Assembly: GCF_021129215.1 (NCBI RefSeq)
Contig: NZ_JAJOLP010000001.1
Span: forward strand, 2,604,001 to 2,668,000
Reading direction: 5' to 3'
Origin: Agromyces sp. S2-1-8
GTDB lineage: Bacteria > Actinomycetota > Actinomycetes > Actinomycetales > Microbacteriaceae
Length of the DNA: 64,000 bases
Shown here: one piece after another, positions 1 to 8,891 of the stretch
Numbering within the stretch: position 1 is the first letter of the stretch
Layout: every line of letters begins with the position of its first letter
The notes under the pieces: model-generated
Told to the model about the DNA's origin: nothing
Database searches by the model: none
What the model saw: the letters and a program-made list of their open reading frames with translations, nothing else
Program-made: the position numbers and the translations under genes

Positions 1-76
1 CGCCGAGCACCAGTTCGTCGGCCTCGCCCGCGACGAGGACGGCCAGGTCTGCATCCGCGTCTTCCTGCTCGCCTGA
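1..76 (+). CDS. DUF3237 (UPF0311) family protein, C-terminal end only
   Basis: The first bases are the 3' end of a gene cut by the window edge; the reading frame starts at base 2 and ends with TGA at 74-76. The 24 visible residues align without gaps to the C-terminus of the complete DUF3237 protein encoded at 5381-5860, with 15 of 24 identical (both share QFVG, AR and IRVF). It is therefore a paralogue lying just upstream of the ABC importer, so two family members bracket the importer genes. The function of the family is not established. Everything upstream of these residues is outside the window. Confidence 0.75.
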   Translation, partial: AEHQFVGLARDEDGQVCIRVFLLA

Positions 77-131
77 ACACCGGCGGCGTCATCCCCATCA
101 CCCTCGCACCACCGACCGAACGGACCCCACC

Positions 132-1781
132 ATGAACGGACCCCGACTCGCGGCAGGCGCCGTCGCCTGCGCCGCGTTGCTCGCCCTGACCGCGTGCACC
201 CCGCGTGACGGCGCCGATGTCGACGGAGACCCCGGCGAGCTGACGATCGTCGACTCGCTGCCCGCCGGCACGAAGGCCGTCGACGAGGTCACGTGGGCGA
301 TCGCCGAGGGCGAGCCCGCCACCCTGAACCCGGCCGCCTCGGCGAACCTGATCATCCCCAACCTGTGCGACAACCTGCTCTCGCTGCAGCCCGACTTCTC
401 GATCGAGCCCGGCATCGCGACGAGCGCCGAGTTCGTCGACCCCGTGACCTTCGTCATCGAGTTGCGCGACGACGTGACCTTCTGGGACGGCAGCCCCGTG
501 ACGGCCGACGACGTGGTCTACAGCCTCCAGCAGGGCATGAACCCCGAGTCGCAGTGGTACGGCGCCTTCGCGCTCGTCGTGCCCGATCCCGCCACGGGCA
601 TCGTCGCGACCGGCCCGAACGAGGTCACCGTGCACTTCGTCGCCCCCGACTCGACCTTCCGCGACGCGCTCGCCGGCCAGGGCGGCGCCGTCATGCAGCG
701 GGCGTTCGGCGAGGCGGCGGGCGACGCGCTCGGCACGCCCGACGGCGGCCTCATGTGCACGGGCCCGTACGAGCTCGCCGACGGCGGCTGGAAGCCGGGC
801 AGCGCGATCACGACGACCGCGAACGCGGACTACTGGAACGGCGCGCCGCTCGTGAAGACGCTGACCTACACCTTCGTGAACGAGGGGTCGACGCTCGCGA
901 CCGCCCTCACGCAGGGCGAGATCGACGGGGCCATCAACGTCTCGCCGAGCTCGCGCGCGGTCTTCGAGGGCGACGGCGCCGGCACCCTCACGATCGGCCA
1001 CTCGACCGCGTCGTACAGCTTCGGCCCGACGACCGCCACGGGTCCCGCGGCGAACCCGAAGATCCGCCAGGCGCTGAGTCTCGCCATCGACCGCGACCAG
1101 TACCTGCAGACTGTCGTGAACGGCCTCGGCTACGTGCAGAAGACGCTCGTGCCGGAGTTCTCGTTCCAGTCGATGGCGGAGGCCGACGTGTACCAGGCCG
1201 GCTACGACGCGCTCACGGACCCCGAGGTCGACCTCGAGCAGGCGAAGCAGCTCGTCGCCGACAGCGGCGAGGACGTGAGCGAGCCGCTCGTCATCGCCGT
1301 GCCCGCGGGCGCCAAGGAGTTCGAGCAGACCGCGACGATCATGCAGGCCGCGGGCGAGAAGATCGGCCTCGACCTCGTGATCGACGAGATGCAGGCCTCC
1401 GACTTCGGTGCGCTGTTCTACGACCCGGCCAAGCGCGAGGGCGTCGACTTCGTCGCCACCCAGGGGTACCTCGAGACCCCGGGCGTGCTCGGCTACCCGT
1501 CGCTGTTCGTGCTGCCCGCCGAACAGGGCGGCATCTTCAACTGGAGCGGCTACGACGACGGCGAGGTGACTGCGCACATGATGGCCGCGCGCAACGCGAC
1601 CGACGCGGAGGCGGCCGCGAACGAGTTCGTCGCCGCGCAGGCCGTCTACGCGCCCGACCAGCCGCAGGTCACGCTCGCGGGCACGTACCAGCTCACCTAC
1701 CTGAACGACGACCTCACGGGCGTCACCACGTCGGTCGCCGCGTACAGCAGCCCCTGGGCGCTGCACCTCGGCGGCCAGTAG
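132..1781 (+). CDS. ABC transporter substrate-binding lipoprotein, family 5 (peptide/nickel type)
   Basis: 549-residue extracytoplasmic solute receptor of the oligopeptide/dipeptide/nickel (SBP_bac_5) class. A lipoprotein signal peptide ends in LTAC with the lipidated Cys at residue 22, so the protein should be anchored outside the membrane. Length and internal segments (RDDVTFWDGSPVTADDVVYS; IRQALSLAIDRDQY) are typical of the family. It is the first gene of a set with two permeases and a double ATPase on the same strand, all closely spaced, which makes a complete importer. The ligand cannot be read from sequence; the neighbouring amidohydrolase suggests an amide-containing compound, which is inference. 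Confidence 0.93.
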   Translation: MNGPRLAAGAVACAALLALTACTPRDGADVDGDPGELTIVDSLPAGTKAVDEVTWAIAEGEPATLNPAASANLIIPNLCDNLLSLQPDFSIEPGIATSAEFVDPVTFVIELRDDVTFWDGSPVTADDVVYSLQQGMNPESQWYGAFALVVPDPATGIVATGPNEVTVHFVAPDSTFRDALAGQGGAVMQRAFGEAAGDALGTPDGGLMCTGPYELADGGWKPGSAITTTANADYWNGAPLVKTLTYTFVNEGSTLATALTQGEIDGAINVSPSSRAVFEGDGAGTLTIGHSTASYSFGPTTATGPAANPKIRQALSLAIDRDQYLQTVVNGLGYVQKTLVPEFSFQSMAEADVYQAGYDALTDPEVDLEQAKQLVADSGEDVSEPLVIAVPAGAKEFEQTATIMQAAGEKIGLDLVIDEMQASDFGALFYDPAKREGVDFVATQGYLETPGVLGYPSLFVLPAEQGGIFNWSGYDDGEVTAHMMAARNATDAEAAANEFVAAQAVYAPDQPQVTLAGTYQLTYLNDDLTGVTTSVAAYSSPWALHLGGQ

Positions 1782-1846
1782 GCCGGCCGGCGCTTGCGCA
1801 TGCGGGGCTGCGTCCGCGAACAGAGCACGAAGAGAGGAACGGCGCG

Positions 1847-2800
1847 GTGAACACCCTGACACGGATGCTGCTGGGGCGGCTCGGCGGCCTGCTGCTGACG
1901 CTCCTCCTCGCGAGCATCGTCATCTACTCGGCGGTGCTGCTCACCGGCGACCCGATCGCGGCGCTCGCCGGGGGCGCGAAGCCGACGCCCGAGCTCATCG
2001 CCGAGATCCGGGCCGAGTACCACCTCGACGACCCGGTCTGGCAGCGGTACTGGGAGTGGCTCACGGGGGCGATCCAGGGCGACTTCGGGCGGTCGTTCGT
2101 CTACAAGACGGCGGTGACGACGCTCGTGGCGCCGCGGTTCGCCATCACCCTCCAGCTCGTGCTGCTGACGGTCGTGCTGATCCTCGTGTTCGGCGTGGGC
2201 TCCGGCATCCTGGCCGCGACCAGGGGCCGCGCGGTCGACCGTGCCGTGGCGACGGCGACGTCGCTGGGAATGGCGCTGCCGACGTTCGTCGTCGCGATCC
2301 TGCTCATCTGGATCTTCGCGAAGAGCCTCGGCTGGTTCCCCGTGTACGGCGAGGGCGACGGGGTCTGGGATCGCCTGTGGCACCTCGTGCTGCCCGCGAT
2401 CTCGCTCGCGGTGCTGTTCATCGCCTACATCAGCCGGGTCACCCGCAGCGCGCTCGTCGCACAGCTCCACTCCGAGCACGTCGACACGGCCAAGGTGCGC
2501 GGCATCCCGCGTCGCCGGGTGTTCGGGGCGCACGTCTTCCGCAACGCGTCGCCGCAGATCCTCGCCATCGCCGGCACGACGATCGCGGGCCTTTTCGCGG
2601 CGTCGGCGATCGCCGAGGTGGCCTTCGGGCTCGGCGGCATCGGATCGCTCCTCGTGCAGGCGGCGGCCCGCGCCGACCTGCCGGTCGTGCAGATCGTGTC
2701 GCTCCTGCTCGTGACGATCTTCGTCGTGCTGAACGCGGCCGCCGACCTCGTCAGCGCGCTCATCGACCCGACGAGCGTCGAAGGAGGTGCCCTCGCATGA
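1847..2800 (+). CDS. ABC transporter permease (DppB type)
   Basis: 317-residue inner-membrane permease with the usual six-helix pattern: first helix at residues 9-29, then a long soluble loop containing the DPVWQRYWEWLTGAIQGDFGRS region that is typical of DppB/OppB proteins, then a helical bundle. A GTG start at 1847 is chosen because the protein begins with the normal N-terminal helix and an AGAGGA ribosome-binding site lies just upstream; ATG 1865 is an alternative. The gene follows the binding-protein gene and its stop overlaps the next permease start as ATGA, so the permeases should be translated together. Confidence 0.9.
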   Translation: MNTLTRMLLGRLGGLLLTLLLASIVIYSAVLLTGDPIAALAGGAKPTPELIAEIRAEYHLDDPVWQRYWEWLTGAIQGDFGRSFVYKTAVTTLVAPRFAITLQLVLLTVVLILVFGVGSGILAATRGRAVDRAVATATSLGMALPTFVVAILLIWIFAKSLGWFPVYGEGDGVWDRLWHLVLPAISLAVLFIAYISRVTRSALVAQLHSEHVDTAKVRGIPRRRVFGAHVFRNASPQILAIAGTTIAGLFAASAIAEVAFGLGGIGSLLVQAAARADLPVVQIVSLLLVTIFVVLNAAADLVSALIDPTSVEGGALA

Positions 2801-3660
2801 GCGTCGCGCAGATCGCACAGGGGGCCGTGCCCGCCGGGGCCCGTCGCGCGGCGAAGCGCGACTGGACGTTCGTCGTCGCGCTCGCCGTGCTCGCGGTCGT
2901 CGTCATCGTCGCGGTCGCCGGACCGTGGCTCGCACCCTACGACCCGTACGAGCTCTACGTCGGCCCCGTGAACAGTGCACCGAGCGCCGCGCACCTCTTC
3001 GGCGCCGACGACCTCGGCCGCGACATCCTCTCGCGGGTGCTCGTCGGCGCCGGGGCGAGCGTGTTCGCACCCGTCGTCGTGGTGCTGCTCTCGACCCTCC
3101 TCGGAGTGGGGCTCGCGCTCGCCGCGGCGTGGTTCGGCGGGTGGGTGTCGGGCGGCATCGCACGACTCGTCGACGTCATCTTCGCGATCCCGGGCCTCGT
3201 GATCGCGGTGCTCGCGGTGACGCTGTTCGGCAAGGGGCTCGTCGCCCCGGTCGTCGCGCTCGCGATCGCCTACGTCCCCGTCGTCGGCCGGCTGACCCGT
3301 ACCGCCGCCTCTCGTGAGCTCGGCAAGCCGTACATCGCGGCGCTCCGGGTGCAGGGCGTCTCGAGTCTCGCGATCTGCTTCCGCCATCTCGTGCCGGCGA
3401 TGATCCCGATCGTCGCAGCGCAGATGGCGGTGGGCTTCGGGTACGCGATGCTCGACCTCGCCGCGATCTCGTTCCTCGGCCTCGGGCAGCAGCCGCCCGC
3501 GCCCGACTGGGGATCGATGATCTCGAGCGGCCAGGCGAGCATCCTCGCGGGCGCCCCCGAGCAGTCGATCTTCCCGGCGATCCTCGTCGTCGTCACCGTG
3601 CTCGCCGTCGGCATCGTCGGCGCCCGCGTTACCGTCTGGGCCGAGGAGAAGGAACGATGA
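2797..3660 (+). CDS. ABC transporter permease (DppC type)
   Basis: 287-residue permease of the DppC/OppC class. It shows a short cytoplasmic N-terminus, a first membrane helix near residues 24-45, the HLFGADDLGRDILSRVLVGA segment that marks the DppC subfamily, and the EAA-type loop near the end of the domain. The start is fixed by the strong AAGGAGG ribosome-binding site at 2781-2787 and the ATGA overlap with the preceding permease. Its own stop overlaps the ATPase start in the same way. It pairs with the 1847-2800 permease to form the membrane channel. Confidence 0.92.
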   Translation: MSVAQIAQGAVPAGARRAAKRDWTFVVALAVLAVVVIVAVAGPWLAPYDPYELYVGPVNSAPSAAHLFGADDLGRDILSRVLVGAGASVFAPVVVVLLSTLLGVGLALAAAWFGGWVSGGIARLVDVIFAIPGLVIAVLAVTLFGKGLVAPVVALAIAYVPVVGRLTRTAASRELGKPYIAALRVQGVSSLAICFRHLVPAMIPIVAAQMAVGFGYAMLDLAAISFLGLGQQPPAPDWGSMISSGQASILAGAPEQSIFPAILVVVTVLAVGIVGARVTVWAEEKER

Positions 3661-5342
3661 ACGCACCCGTGCTCGAGATCGAGGGCCTCGACGTGTTCGC
3701 GGCCGGCGCCGACGGCCCGCGTCAGCTCGTCTTCGGCAGCACGCTCTCGGTCGGCCGCGGCGAGGCGGTCGGTCTCGTCGGCGAATCGGGGTCGGGCAAG
3801 ACCCTCACCGTGCGCGCCGTCGCGGGCCTCCTGCCCGACGGGTTCACGACGAGCGGCACGATCCGCATCGACGGGCGCGACCTGGGGGCGATGAGCGGGC
3901 GCGAGCTCCGCGACGTGCGCGCCCGCCGTCTCGGCATGGTGTTCCAGACGCCGCGGGCGCACCTCAACCCGCTCCGCACGATCGGCGACTTCATGACGGA
4001 GGCCCTCGTGCACGTCGCCGACGTGAAGCCCGATGCCGCGGCGAAGCGCGCCATGGACCTCCTCGACGAGGTCGGCATCACCGATCCCGCCCGGCGCATG
4101 CTGCAGCATCCCGCCGAGCTGTCCGGCGGCCTGCTGCAGCGCGTCATGATCGCCGCGACGCTCGCGATGGACCCCGACCTCCTGCTCGCCGATGAGATCA
4201 CGACGGCGCTCGACGTGACCACGCAGGAGGAGGTCATGGCCGTCATCGCCGACCTGCGCGCCCATCGCGAGCTCTCGCTGCTGTTCATCACGCACGACCT
4301 CGCGCTCGCCGGAGCCGTCTGCGACCGGGTGAACGTCATGCAGCACGGGCGCATCGTCGAGACGCTGCGCGCCGCGACCATGCGGCAGGACGCGCGGGGG
4401 GACTACACGAGGGTGCTCATGTCGGCGTCGCTCGACGAGGCGCCCCCGATCGAGGCGGATGCCCCGGCGTCGCACCCGATCATGACGCTGGCGAACCTCC
4501 GCAAGGCGTACCAGGTGCGCGGTGCGAACGGCCGCCGGGAGACCCTCGTCGCCGTCGACGACGTGTCGATGGAGCTCGCACCAGGCGGCTCGCTCGGCAT
4601 CGTGGGCGAGTCGGGGTCGGGCAAGTCGACCACCGCGCGCCTGCTGCTCGGGCTCGAGCGCGCCGACGGCGGCACGATCACGGTCGACGGCGAGGACTGG
4701 AGCGTGCCCGCGCGCCGCGGCGCCGAACGACGGCGCCGCGCGAAGATCGCGCAGATGGTGTTCCAGGACCCGTACCAGTCGCTCGACCGCCGCCAGACGG
4801 TGCGGCAGTGCCTCGTCGAGGCGGTGCGGGTGCACCGACCGCGCGACGCGAAGGTCGCCGTCGAGGCCCGCGTCGCCGAGCTCATGTCGCAGGTGCGGCT
4901 CGACACGAGCCTGCTCGACAGTCGGCCGCGCGCCCTCTCGGGCGGGCAGCGGCAGCGCGTCGCGATCGCCCGTGCGCTCGCGGCCGACCCCGTGCTGCTC
5001 GTGCTCGACGAGGCGGTGTCGGCGCTCGACGTGACGACGCAGGTCGAGATCCTGACGCTCCTCGACTCGATCCGTCGCGAGACGGGCGTCGCGCTGCTCA
5101 TGATCACACACGACCTCACGGTCATCCGGCGCCTGTGCGACCAGGTCGTGGTCATGCGGCAGGGGCGCATCGAGGAGCGCGGCACCGCCGCGCAGATCCT
5201 CGACGATCCCTCGGCCGAGTACACCCGACTGCTGCTCGACTCGATCCCGCGCGAGGGCTGGACGCCCAGACGGCGCAGACTGGGTCGTACGCAGTCACTG
5301 CCGACCGCCACGCGCTCGAGCGCCATGGTCCCCGACGCCTGA
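3657..5342 (+). CDS. Dipeptide/oligopeptide ABC transporter, fused double ATP-binding protein
   Basis: 561-residue protein made of two complete ABC ATPase domains, equivalent to DppD and DppF joined in one chain. The N-terminal half has Walker A GESGSGKT near residue 43 and signature LSGGLLQR; the C-terminal half repeats Walker A GESGSGKST and signature LSGGQRQR, each followed by Walker B and an H-loop (THD). The N-terminal signature reads LSGGL instead of LSGGQ, a mild deviation. The start overlaps the upstream permease stop (ATGA). It energises the importer at 132-3660; one chain supplies both nucleotide-binding sites. Confidence 0.93.
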   Translation: MNAPVLEIEGLDVFAAGADGPRQLVFGSTLSVGRGEAVGLVGESGSGKTLTVRAVAGLLPDGFTTSGTIRIDGRDLGAMSGRELRDVRARRLGMVFQTPRAHLNPLRTIGDFMTEALVHVADVKPDAAAKRAMDLLDEVGITDPARRMLQHPAELSGGLLQRVMIAATLAMDPDLLLADEITTALDVTTQEEVMAVIADLRAHRELSLLFITHDLALAGAVCDRVNVMQHGRIVETLRAATMRQDARGDYTRVLMSASLDEAPPIEADAPASHPIMTLANLRKAYQVRGANGRRETLVAVDDVSMELAPGGSLGIVGESGSGKSTTARLLLGLERADGGTITVDGEDWSVPARRGAERRRRAKIAQMVFQDPYQSLDRRQTVRQCLVEAVRVHRPRDAKVAVEARVAELMSQVRLDTSLLDSRPRALSGGQRQRVAIARALAADPVLLVLDEAVSALDVTTQVEILTLLDSIRRETGVALLMITHDLTVIRRLCDQVVVMRQGRIEERGTAAQILDDPSAEYTRLLLDSIPREGWTPRRRRLGRTQSLPTATRSSAMVPDA

Positions 5343-5380
5343 TCCCGCCTGATCCCCGAACGAAGGGAGCCACCCCACCC

Positions 5381-5860
5381 ATGTCGACCTCGCTGATGGA
5401 ACCCGCCTTCGAGTACTGCTTCGAGCTGCGCTGCCAGGTCGACGAGGAGCTGCCGCTCGGCGGGTCGACGCCGGGGGAGGGGCGGCACTTCGCCCGTGTC
5501 TCGGGCGGCACGTTCGACGGGCCCCGGCTGGGCGGTGTCGTGCTGAACAGCGGCGGCGACTGGTGGGTCGGTCGCGGGCTCGTCGTCGAGCTCGACGCCC
5601 GCTACGTCATCGAGGCCTCGCTCGATTCGGGCCCGGCCGCCGTCGAGGTCGTGAACCGGGGCATCTGGCGCACCGACGAGGCGACCTGGGCGCGCATCGA
5701 GGCCGGCGAGGACGTGGCCGAGCAGGACCTCTACTACCGCACCGCGTTCCAGTTCCGCACCGACCACCCCGAGCTGCAGTGGCTCACCGAGTCCCAGTTC
5801 GTCGGGTACGCCCGGGCCGAGCCGGGCTTCGTCATCATCCGCGTGTTCCGCCTCGTCTGA
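5381..5860 (+). CDS. DUF3237 (UPF0311) family protein
   Basis: 159-residue protein of the DUF3237/UPF0311 family: small, no signal peptide, no membrane segment, acidic, with the family's G-G-D-W core (residues about 56-63) and FQFRTDHPELQWL-like C-terminal strand. No function has been firmly assigned to the family. ATG 5381 follows a GAAGGGA ribosome-binding site. It sits between the importer ATPase and an amidohydrolase, and a paralogue ends at 76 just before the importer, so both copies may act on, or bind, the imported compound or its products. That role is inference from position. Confidence 0.85.
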   Translation: MSTSLMEPAFEYCFELRCQVDEELPLGGSTPGEGRHFARVSGGTFDGPRLGGVVLNSGGDWWVGRGLVVELDARYVIEASLDSGPAAVEVVNRGIWRTDEATWARIEAGEDVAEQDLYYRTAFQFRTDHPELQWLTESQFVGYARAEPGFVIIRVFRLV

Positions 5861-5877
5861 GGCGGCGTCACCCGACC

Positions 5878-5899
5878 GGATGCCTCGCCCGAGGGATCC
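5878..5899 (+). terminator. Intergenic hairpin built on the GGATGCCTC repeat
   Basis: Between the DUF3237 and amidohydrolase genes, GGATGCCTC (5878-5886) pairs with GAGGGATCC (5891-5899) around a GCCC loop, eight of nine positions matching. There is no T-run, so it may be an RNA processing or attenuation hairpin rather than a full terminator. The left arm is one copy of the dispersed repeat described in the findings. Confidence 0.4.
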
Positions 5900-5935
5900 C
5901 GAACCCCGAGCTTGATGCAGAGAATCGAGACCGAC

Positions 5936-7603
5936 ATGACCGAACCCGCCGACCTCGTCATCGTGAACGGGCGCGTCTTCGACGGGCGCGTGCGCACCGT
6001 GCACACCGCGGTCGCCGTCGCGGGCGACCGAATCGTGCGCGTCGGTGCCGATGCCGACGTGCTCGCGCTCCGCGGTGACGCGACACGCATCGTCGACGCC
6101 GCAGGCGGCGTCATCCACCCTGGGTTCGTGGACGCGCACGTGCACGCGGCGTTCGCGGGTGTCGAACGGCTGAGCCTCGACCTCACGCCGGCGCAGAGCG
6201 TCGAGGAGACGCTCGAGCTGATTCGCGCCGGCGCCGAGCGCAGCGACGCCGGATGGCTCACGGGTGGCGGGTGGAGCCACGAGCTGTTCCCGGCGCCCAC
6301 CAGGCAGGTGCTCGACGCGATCGTGCCCGACCGCCCCGTCGCGCTGAGCGACGCCGGGCACCACACGCTGTGGGTCAACTCGCGGGCGCTCGAGCTCGCG
6401 GGCGTCGATCGCGACACCCCGCAGCCGCACAACGGGCACATCCACCTCGACGCCGACGGCGACCCGACCGGGTACCTCAACGAGACCGCGGCCGAGTTGG
6501 TCGGACGGGTGATCCCGCCGGCCACCGAGGACGAGGTGCTCGCCGGCCTGCTGAACGCGCAGGAGTACCTGTGGTCGATCGGCGTGACGGGCTGGCACGA
6601 GGCGATCCTCGGCGAGTACAACGGCAAGGCCGACTGCACGCCCGCGTACCTGCGCGGCATCGCCTCGGGCGAGCTGCGGAGTTCGGTTTCGGGGGCGCTC
6701 TGGATCGCGCCCGGGCTGCAGCTCCACGAGGTGCCGGCGCTCGTGGCCCGGTTCGTCGAGCTGCGTACGCGCAACGCTCTCGCGGGATTCTCCACCTCGA
6801 CGGCGAAGGCGATGATCGACGGTGTGCCACACGGCGAGACGGCAGCGCTGCTCGAGCCCTACTGCAACCACGGCGACGGGTTCGCCGGTGAGCTGCACTT
6901 CGACGAGGACGTGATCCGGGCGTTCGTCGCCCAGCTCGACGCGGCAGGCTTCGCGCTGCACCTGCACATCATGGGCGACCGCGGCATCCGGGTCGCGCTC
7001 GACGCGATCGAGGCGGCACGGGAGGCGGCACGCGCTGACGGCGCGGGGTGGGCGGCGCCCCGCCACCACATCGCGCACCTGTCGATGGTCCGGCCCGAGG
7101 ACGCCGCGCGATTCGGCCCGCTCGGCATCACCGCGAACATCCAGGGCCTGTGGGCCGCTCCCGACCCGTACGTCGTGCCGATGATCGGCGAGGAGCGGAT
7201 GCTCGCCGGTTACCCGTTCCGCGCGATGGCCGACGGCGGGGCCGAGCTCGCGATGGGCTCCGACTGGCCGGTGTCACCGCCCGATCCGTGGCTCGCGATC
7301 CACGTCGTCATGAACCGCTGGGCGCCGCCGCCTCCCGGGGTCCCGCTGCCGCCGCTCCCCGAGGGGGCCGTGCCGCCGACGCTCGACGCCGAGCACCAGG
7401 CGCTCACGCTCGAGCAGGCGTTCGCGGCCTACACGTCGGGGTCGACCGAGCTCGTGCTCGGGCGTCCGGGTCGGGTCCGGGTCGGCGAGCGGGCCGATCT
7501 CGCGGTCGCGACGGGCGACCCGTTCGAGCTGCCCGCTGAAGCGATCGTGTCGCTGCAGACCGCCTTGGCCGTCGTCGGGGGCGAGGTCGTGTTCGAACGA
7601 TGA
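5936..7603 (+). CDS. Amidohydrolase family 3 protein (YtcJ type)
   Basis: Metal-dependent amidohydrolase of about 555 residues, cytoplasmic. It has the N-terminal beta-sandwich strand DLVIVNGRVFDGR, the HxH metal motif in VDAHVHAAF, further His residues in LHIMGDRG and RHHIAHLS, and the late Asp in MGSDWPVSPPDPW that the family uses as a metal ligand, closing with the second sandwich piece. Such enzymes hydrolyse C-N bonds of exocyclic amides. ATG 5936 is preferred; an in-frame TTG 5912 and ATG 5915 could add eight or seven residues. Position after the importer suggests it processes an imported substrate. Confidence 0.9.
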   Translation: MTEPADLVIVNGRVFDGRVRTVHTAVAVAGDRIVRVGADADVLALRGDATRIVDAAGGVIHPGFVDAHVHAAFAGVERLSLDLTPAQSVEETLELIRAGAERSDAGWLTGGGWSHELFPAPTRQVLDAIVPDRPVALSDAGHHTLWVNSRALELAGVDRDTPQPHNGHIHLDADGDPTGYLNETAAELVGRVIPPATEDEVLAGLLNAQEYLWSIGVTGWHEAILGEYNGKADCTPAYLRGIASGELRSSVSGALWIAPGLQLHEVPALVARFVELRTRNALAGFSTSTAKAMIDGVPHGETAALLEPYCNHGDGFAGELHFDEDVIRAFVAQLDAAGFALHLHIMGDRGIRVALDAIEAAREAARADGAGWAAPRHHIAHLSMVRPEDAARFGPLGITANIQGLWAAPDPYVVPMIGEERMLAGYPFRAMADGGAELAMGSDWPVSPPDPWLAIHVVMNRWAPPPPGVPLPPLPEGAVPPTLDAEHQALTLEQAFAAYTSGSTELVLGRPGRVRVGERADLAVATGDPFELPAEAIVSLQTALAVVGGEVVFER

Positions 7604-7979
7604 ACGACGTTGCCTGGCCCTCCCAGCGGACAGGCCTCAGTCGGCGCTTTGTTGACTACAGGCAATTGGCACGACGCCGCCCAAACCAATCCACGAGCGA
7701 GTTGGTCGTCGCTCGTTCGCGAGCCCCGTGGCCCCTGAACGTCTCTCGCTAGTCACCCGCAATGCAACGTCGTACGTGCTGAGTTTGATCCGTGGTTGTT
7801 GAGACCGGCGTTCAGGAGCACCGGGACCTCGCCGAATACCCGAACAGCCAGTAGAAGCCCATCCGAGCAGCGCGCGCGCCGCTGGCGGCGCCCGGGGCAG
7901 CGCAGCCGCCGCCGGTAGTCTGCCGCGGCCGCATGGCCGCATGGCCGCGGCCGCGCGGGACTCCGGCGGACGCGAGAGG
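7604..7979. other. 376-bp gap with no supported gene, lower GC than neighbours
   Basis: No reading frame here has codon use or a start signal like the neighbouring genes; short frames on the minus strand are arginine-rich or broken. The first 260 bases are clearly poorer in GC than the surrounding genes. Seen in it: inverted repeat ACGAGCG/CGCTCGT (7693-7699 and 7710-7716) and the GC hairpin annotated at 7922-7951. It may be a decayed gene or an old insertion scar, but nothing recognisable remains. Confidence 0.5.
7922..7951 (-). terminator. GC-rich hairpin after the DUF457 gene
   Basis: GCCGCGGCC (7922-7930) and GGCCGCGGC (7943-7951) form a perfect 9-bp stem with a 12-nt loop that contains GCATGGCC repeats. 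It lies about 30 bp beyond the stop of the minus-strand gene at 7980-8759, where a terminator would be expected, but lacks a T-run. Confidence 0.4.
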
Positions 7980-8759
7980 TCACGCCCCGAGTTCGATGCC
8001 GATCGCGCGCAGCACCTCAGCGGCGACCGCGACCGTGCAATAGAGCGCCAGCAGCCCGCCGAGGGCCTTCTCTCGCCACGACCCGGTGTCGCCGAGCAAA
8101 GGCAGCGCGACGAACCCGTTCGGCAGCCAGACGCGGTTCACGAGCGGCACGGCACGCACGAAGGACGGCGGCCGCGGCATCCACGGCCAGAGAAGACCGG
8201 GCAGGCCGCCCGTCGTGAGCGCATCGCCGGCGAGGTGGGCGACGAACCCGAGCGCGACCGCGAGCGGGAACCAGGCGAGTCCGCCCGGCGCCACGACGAT
8301 GAGCACGAGTGCGAGCGCGAGACCCGCGATCCATGCGGTGAACCACGAATCGACGAAGTCGCGCGCCTTGACGCCGAAGCACGTGAGCGCGGCGACGCCT
8401 GCGGCGACGCCGATCGAGAGCGGACCCACTCCGTCGACCTCCACGGTCGCGAAGGTGAGCGCCCACGCCGCGCCCGTGACCACGAATGCGCCAAGGAGTG
8501 AGTGAGCCCCGTGCCGGTGCCCGCCGGAGACGGCCTCGACGGTGCGGGCGGTCAACCGGCCGAGCACCGGCACCGACTGCGCGATGGTCGCGCTGTGATG
8601 ATCGGCGTCGGGGAGGAGGGCCGCTCCGGCGCAGACCAGTGAGCCTGCGAGCACGGCGACCGGGTCGAGCGGAAGGGCACCGCTCGAGAGGTACGGCACG
8701 GTGCCGGTCACGGCGATCCAGGCGGCCGCTCCGCTCACCGCATGACTGACCCCCATCAT
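7980..8759 (-). CDS. DUF457 (YdjM-like) membrane protein, predicted metal-dependent hydrolase
   Basis: 260-residue integral membrane protein with about six hydrophobic segments and the YdjM/DUF457 metal-ligand pattern: SHAVSG near the N-terminus, LLPDADHH, GGHRHGAHS and HLAGDALTTGG. In this family the conserved His/Asp residues in a membrane setting are taken as a hydrolase active site related to phospholipase D/zinc hydrolases; the substrate is unknown. Two ATG codons are adjacent (8759, 8756) and no clear ribosome-binding site is visible upstream of either. The gene is divergent from the glutathione peroxidase gene. Confidence 0.8.
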   Translation of the reverse strand: MMGVSHAVSGAAAWIAVTGTVPYLSSGALPLDPVAVLAGSLVCAGAALLPDADHHSATIAQSVPVLGRLTARTVEAVSGGHRHGAHSLLGAFVVTGAAWALTFATVEVDGVGPLSIGVAAGVAALTCFGVKARDFVDSWFTAWIAGLALALVLIVVAPGGLAWFPLAVALGFVAHLAGDALTTGGLPGLLWPWMPRPPSFVRAVPLVNRVWLPNGFVALPLLGDTGSWREKALGGLLALYCTVAVAAEVLRAIGIELGA

Positions 8760-8878
8760 CGCCGGCCGCCGTCGGAGGAGGCATGAACGGCGATCGGGGC
8801 GCGGTGCATCGGGTCGGATCCTTCCGGTAGGGCGTTGCGATCGTAGCGGCACCCGCCCACACCGAGCGCGCGGCGGCG

Positions 8879-8884
8879 TAGGCT
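8879..8884 (+). promoter_or_regulatory. -10 element TAGGCT of the glutathione peroxidase gene
   Basis: TAGGCT ends 7 nt before the GTG start at 8892, so transcription would begin at or next to the start codon, giving a leaderless message. No convincing -35 is visible. Confidence 0.45.
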
Positions 8885-8891
8885 CGAAGGC

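Noticed and set aside
4403..7078. Long minus-strand open frame of nearly 900 codons opposite the ATPase, DUF3237 and amidohydrolase genes
   Set aside because: It spans three well-supported genes, its product is arginine/histidine-rich with no domain, and such antisense frames are routine at this GC content. The same applies to the many other long antisense frames.
8783..8830. ATG with a perfect GGAGGAGG ribosome-binding site, encoding 15 residues
   Set aside because: Only 15 codons, no recognisable sequence and no promoter visible; probably chance in the divergent spacer.
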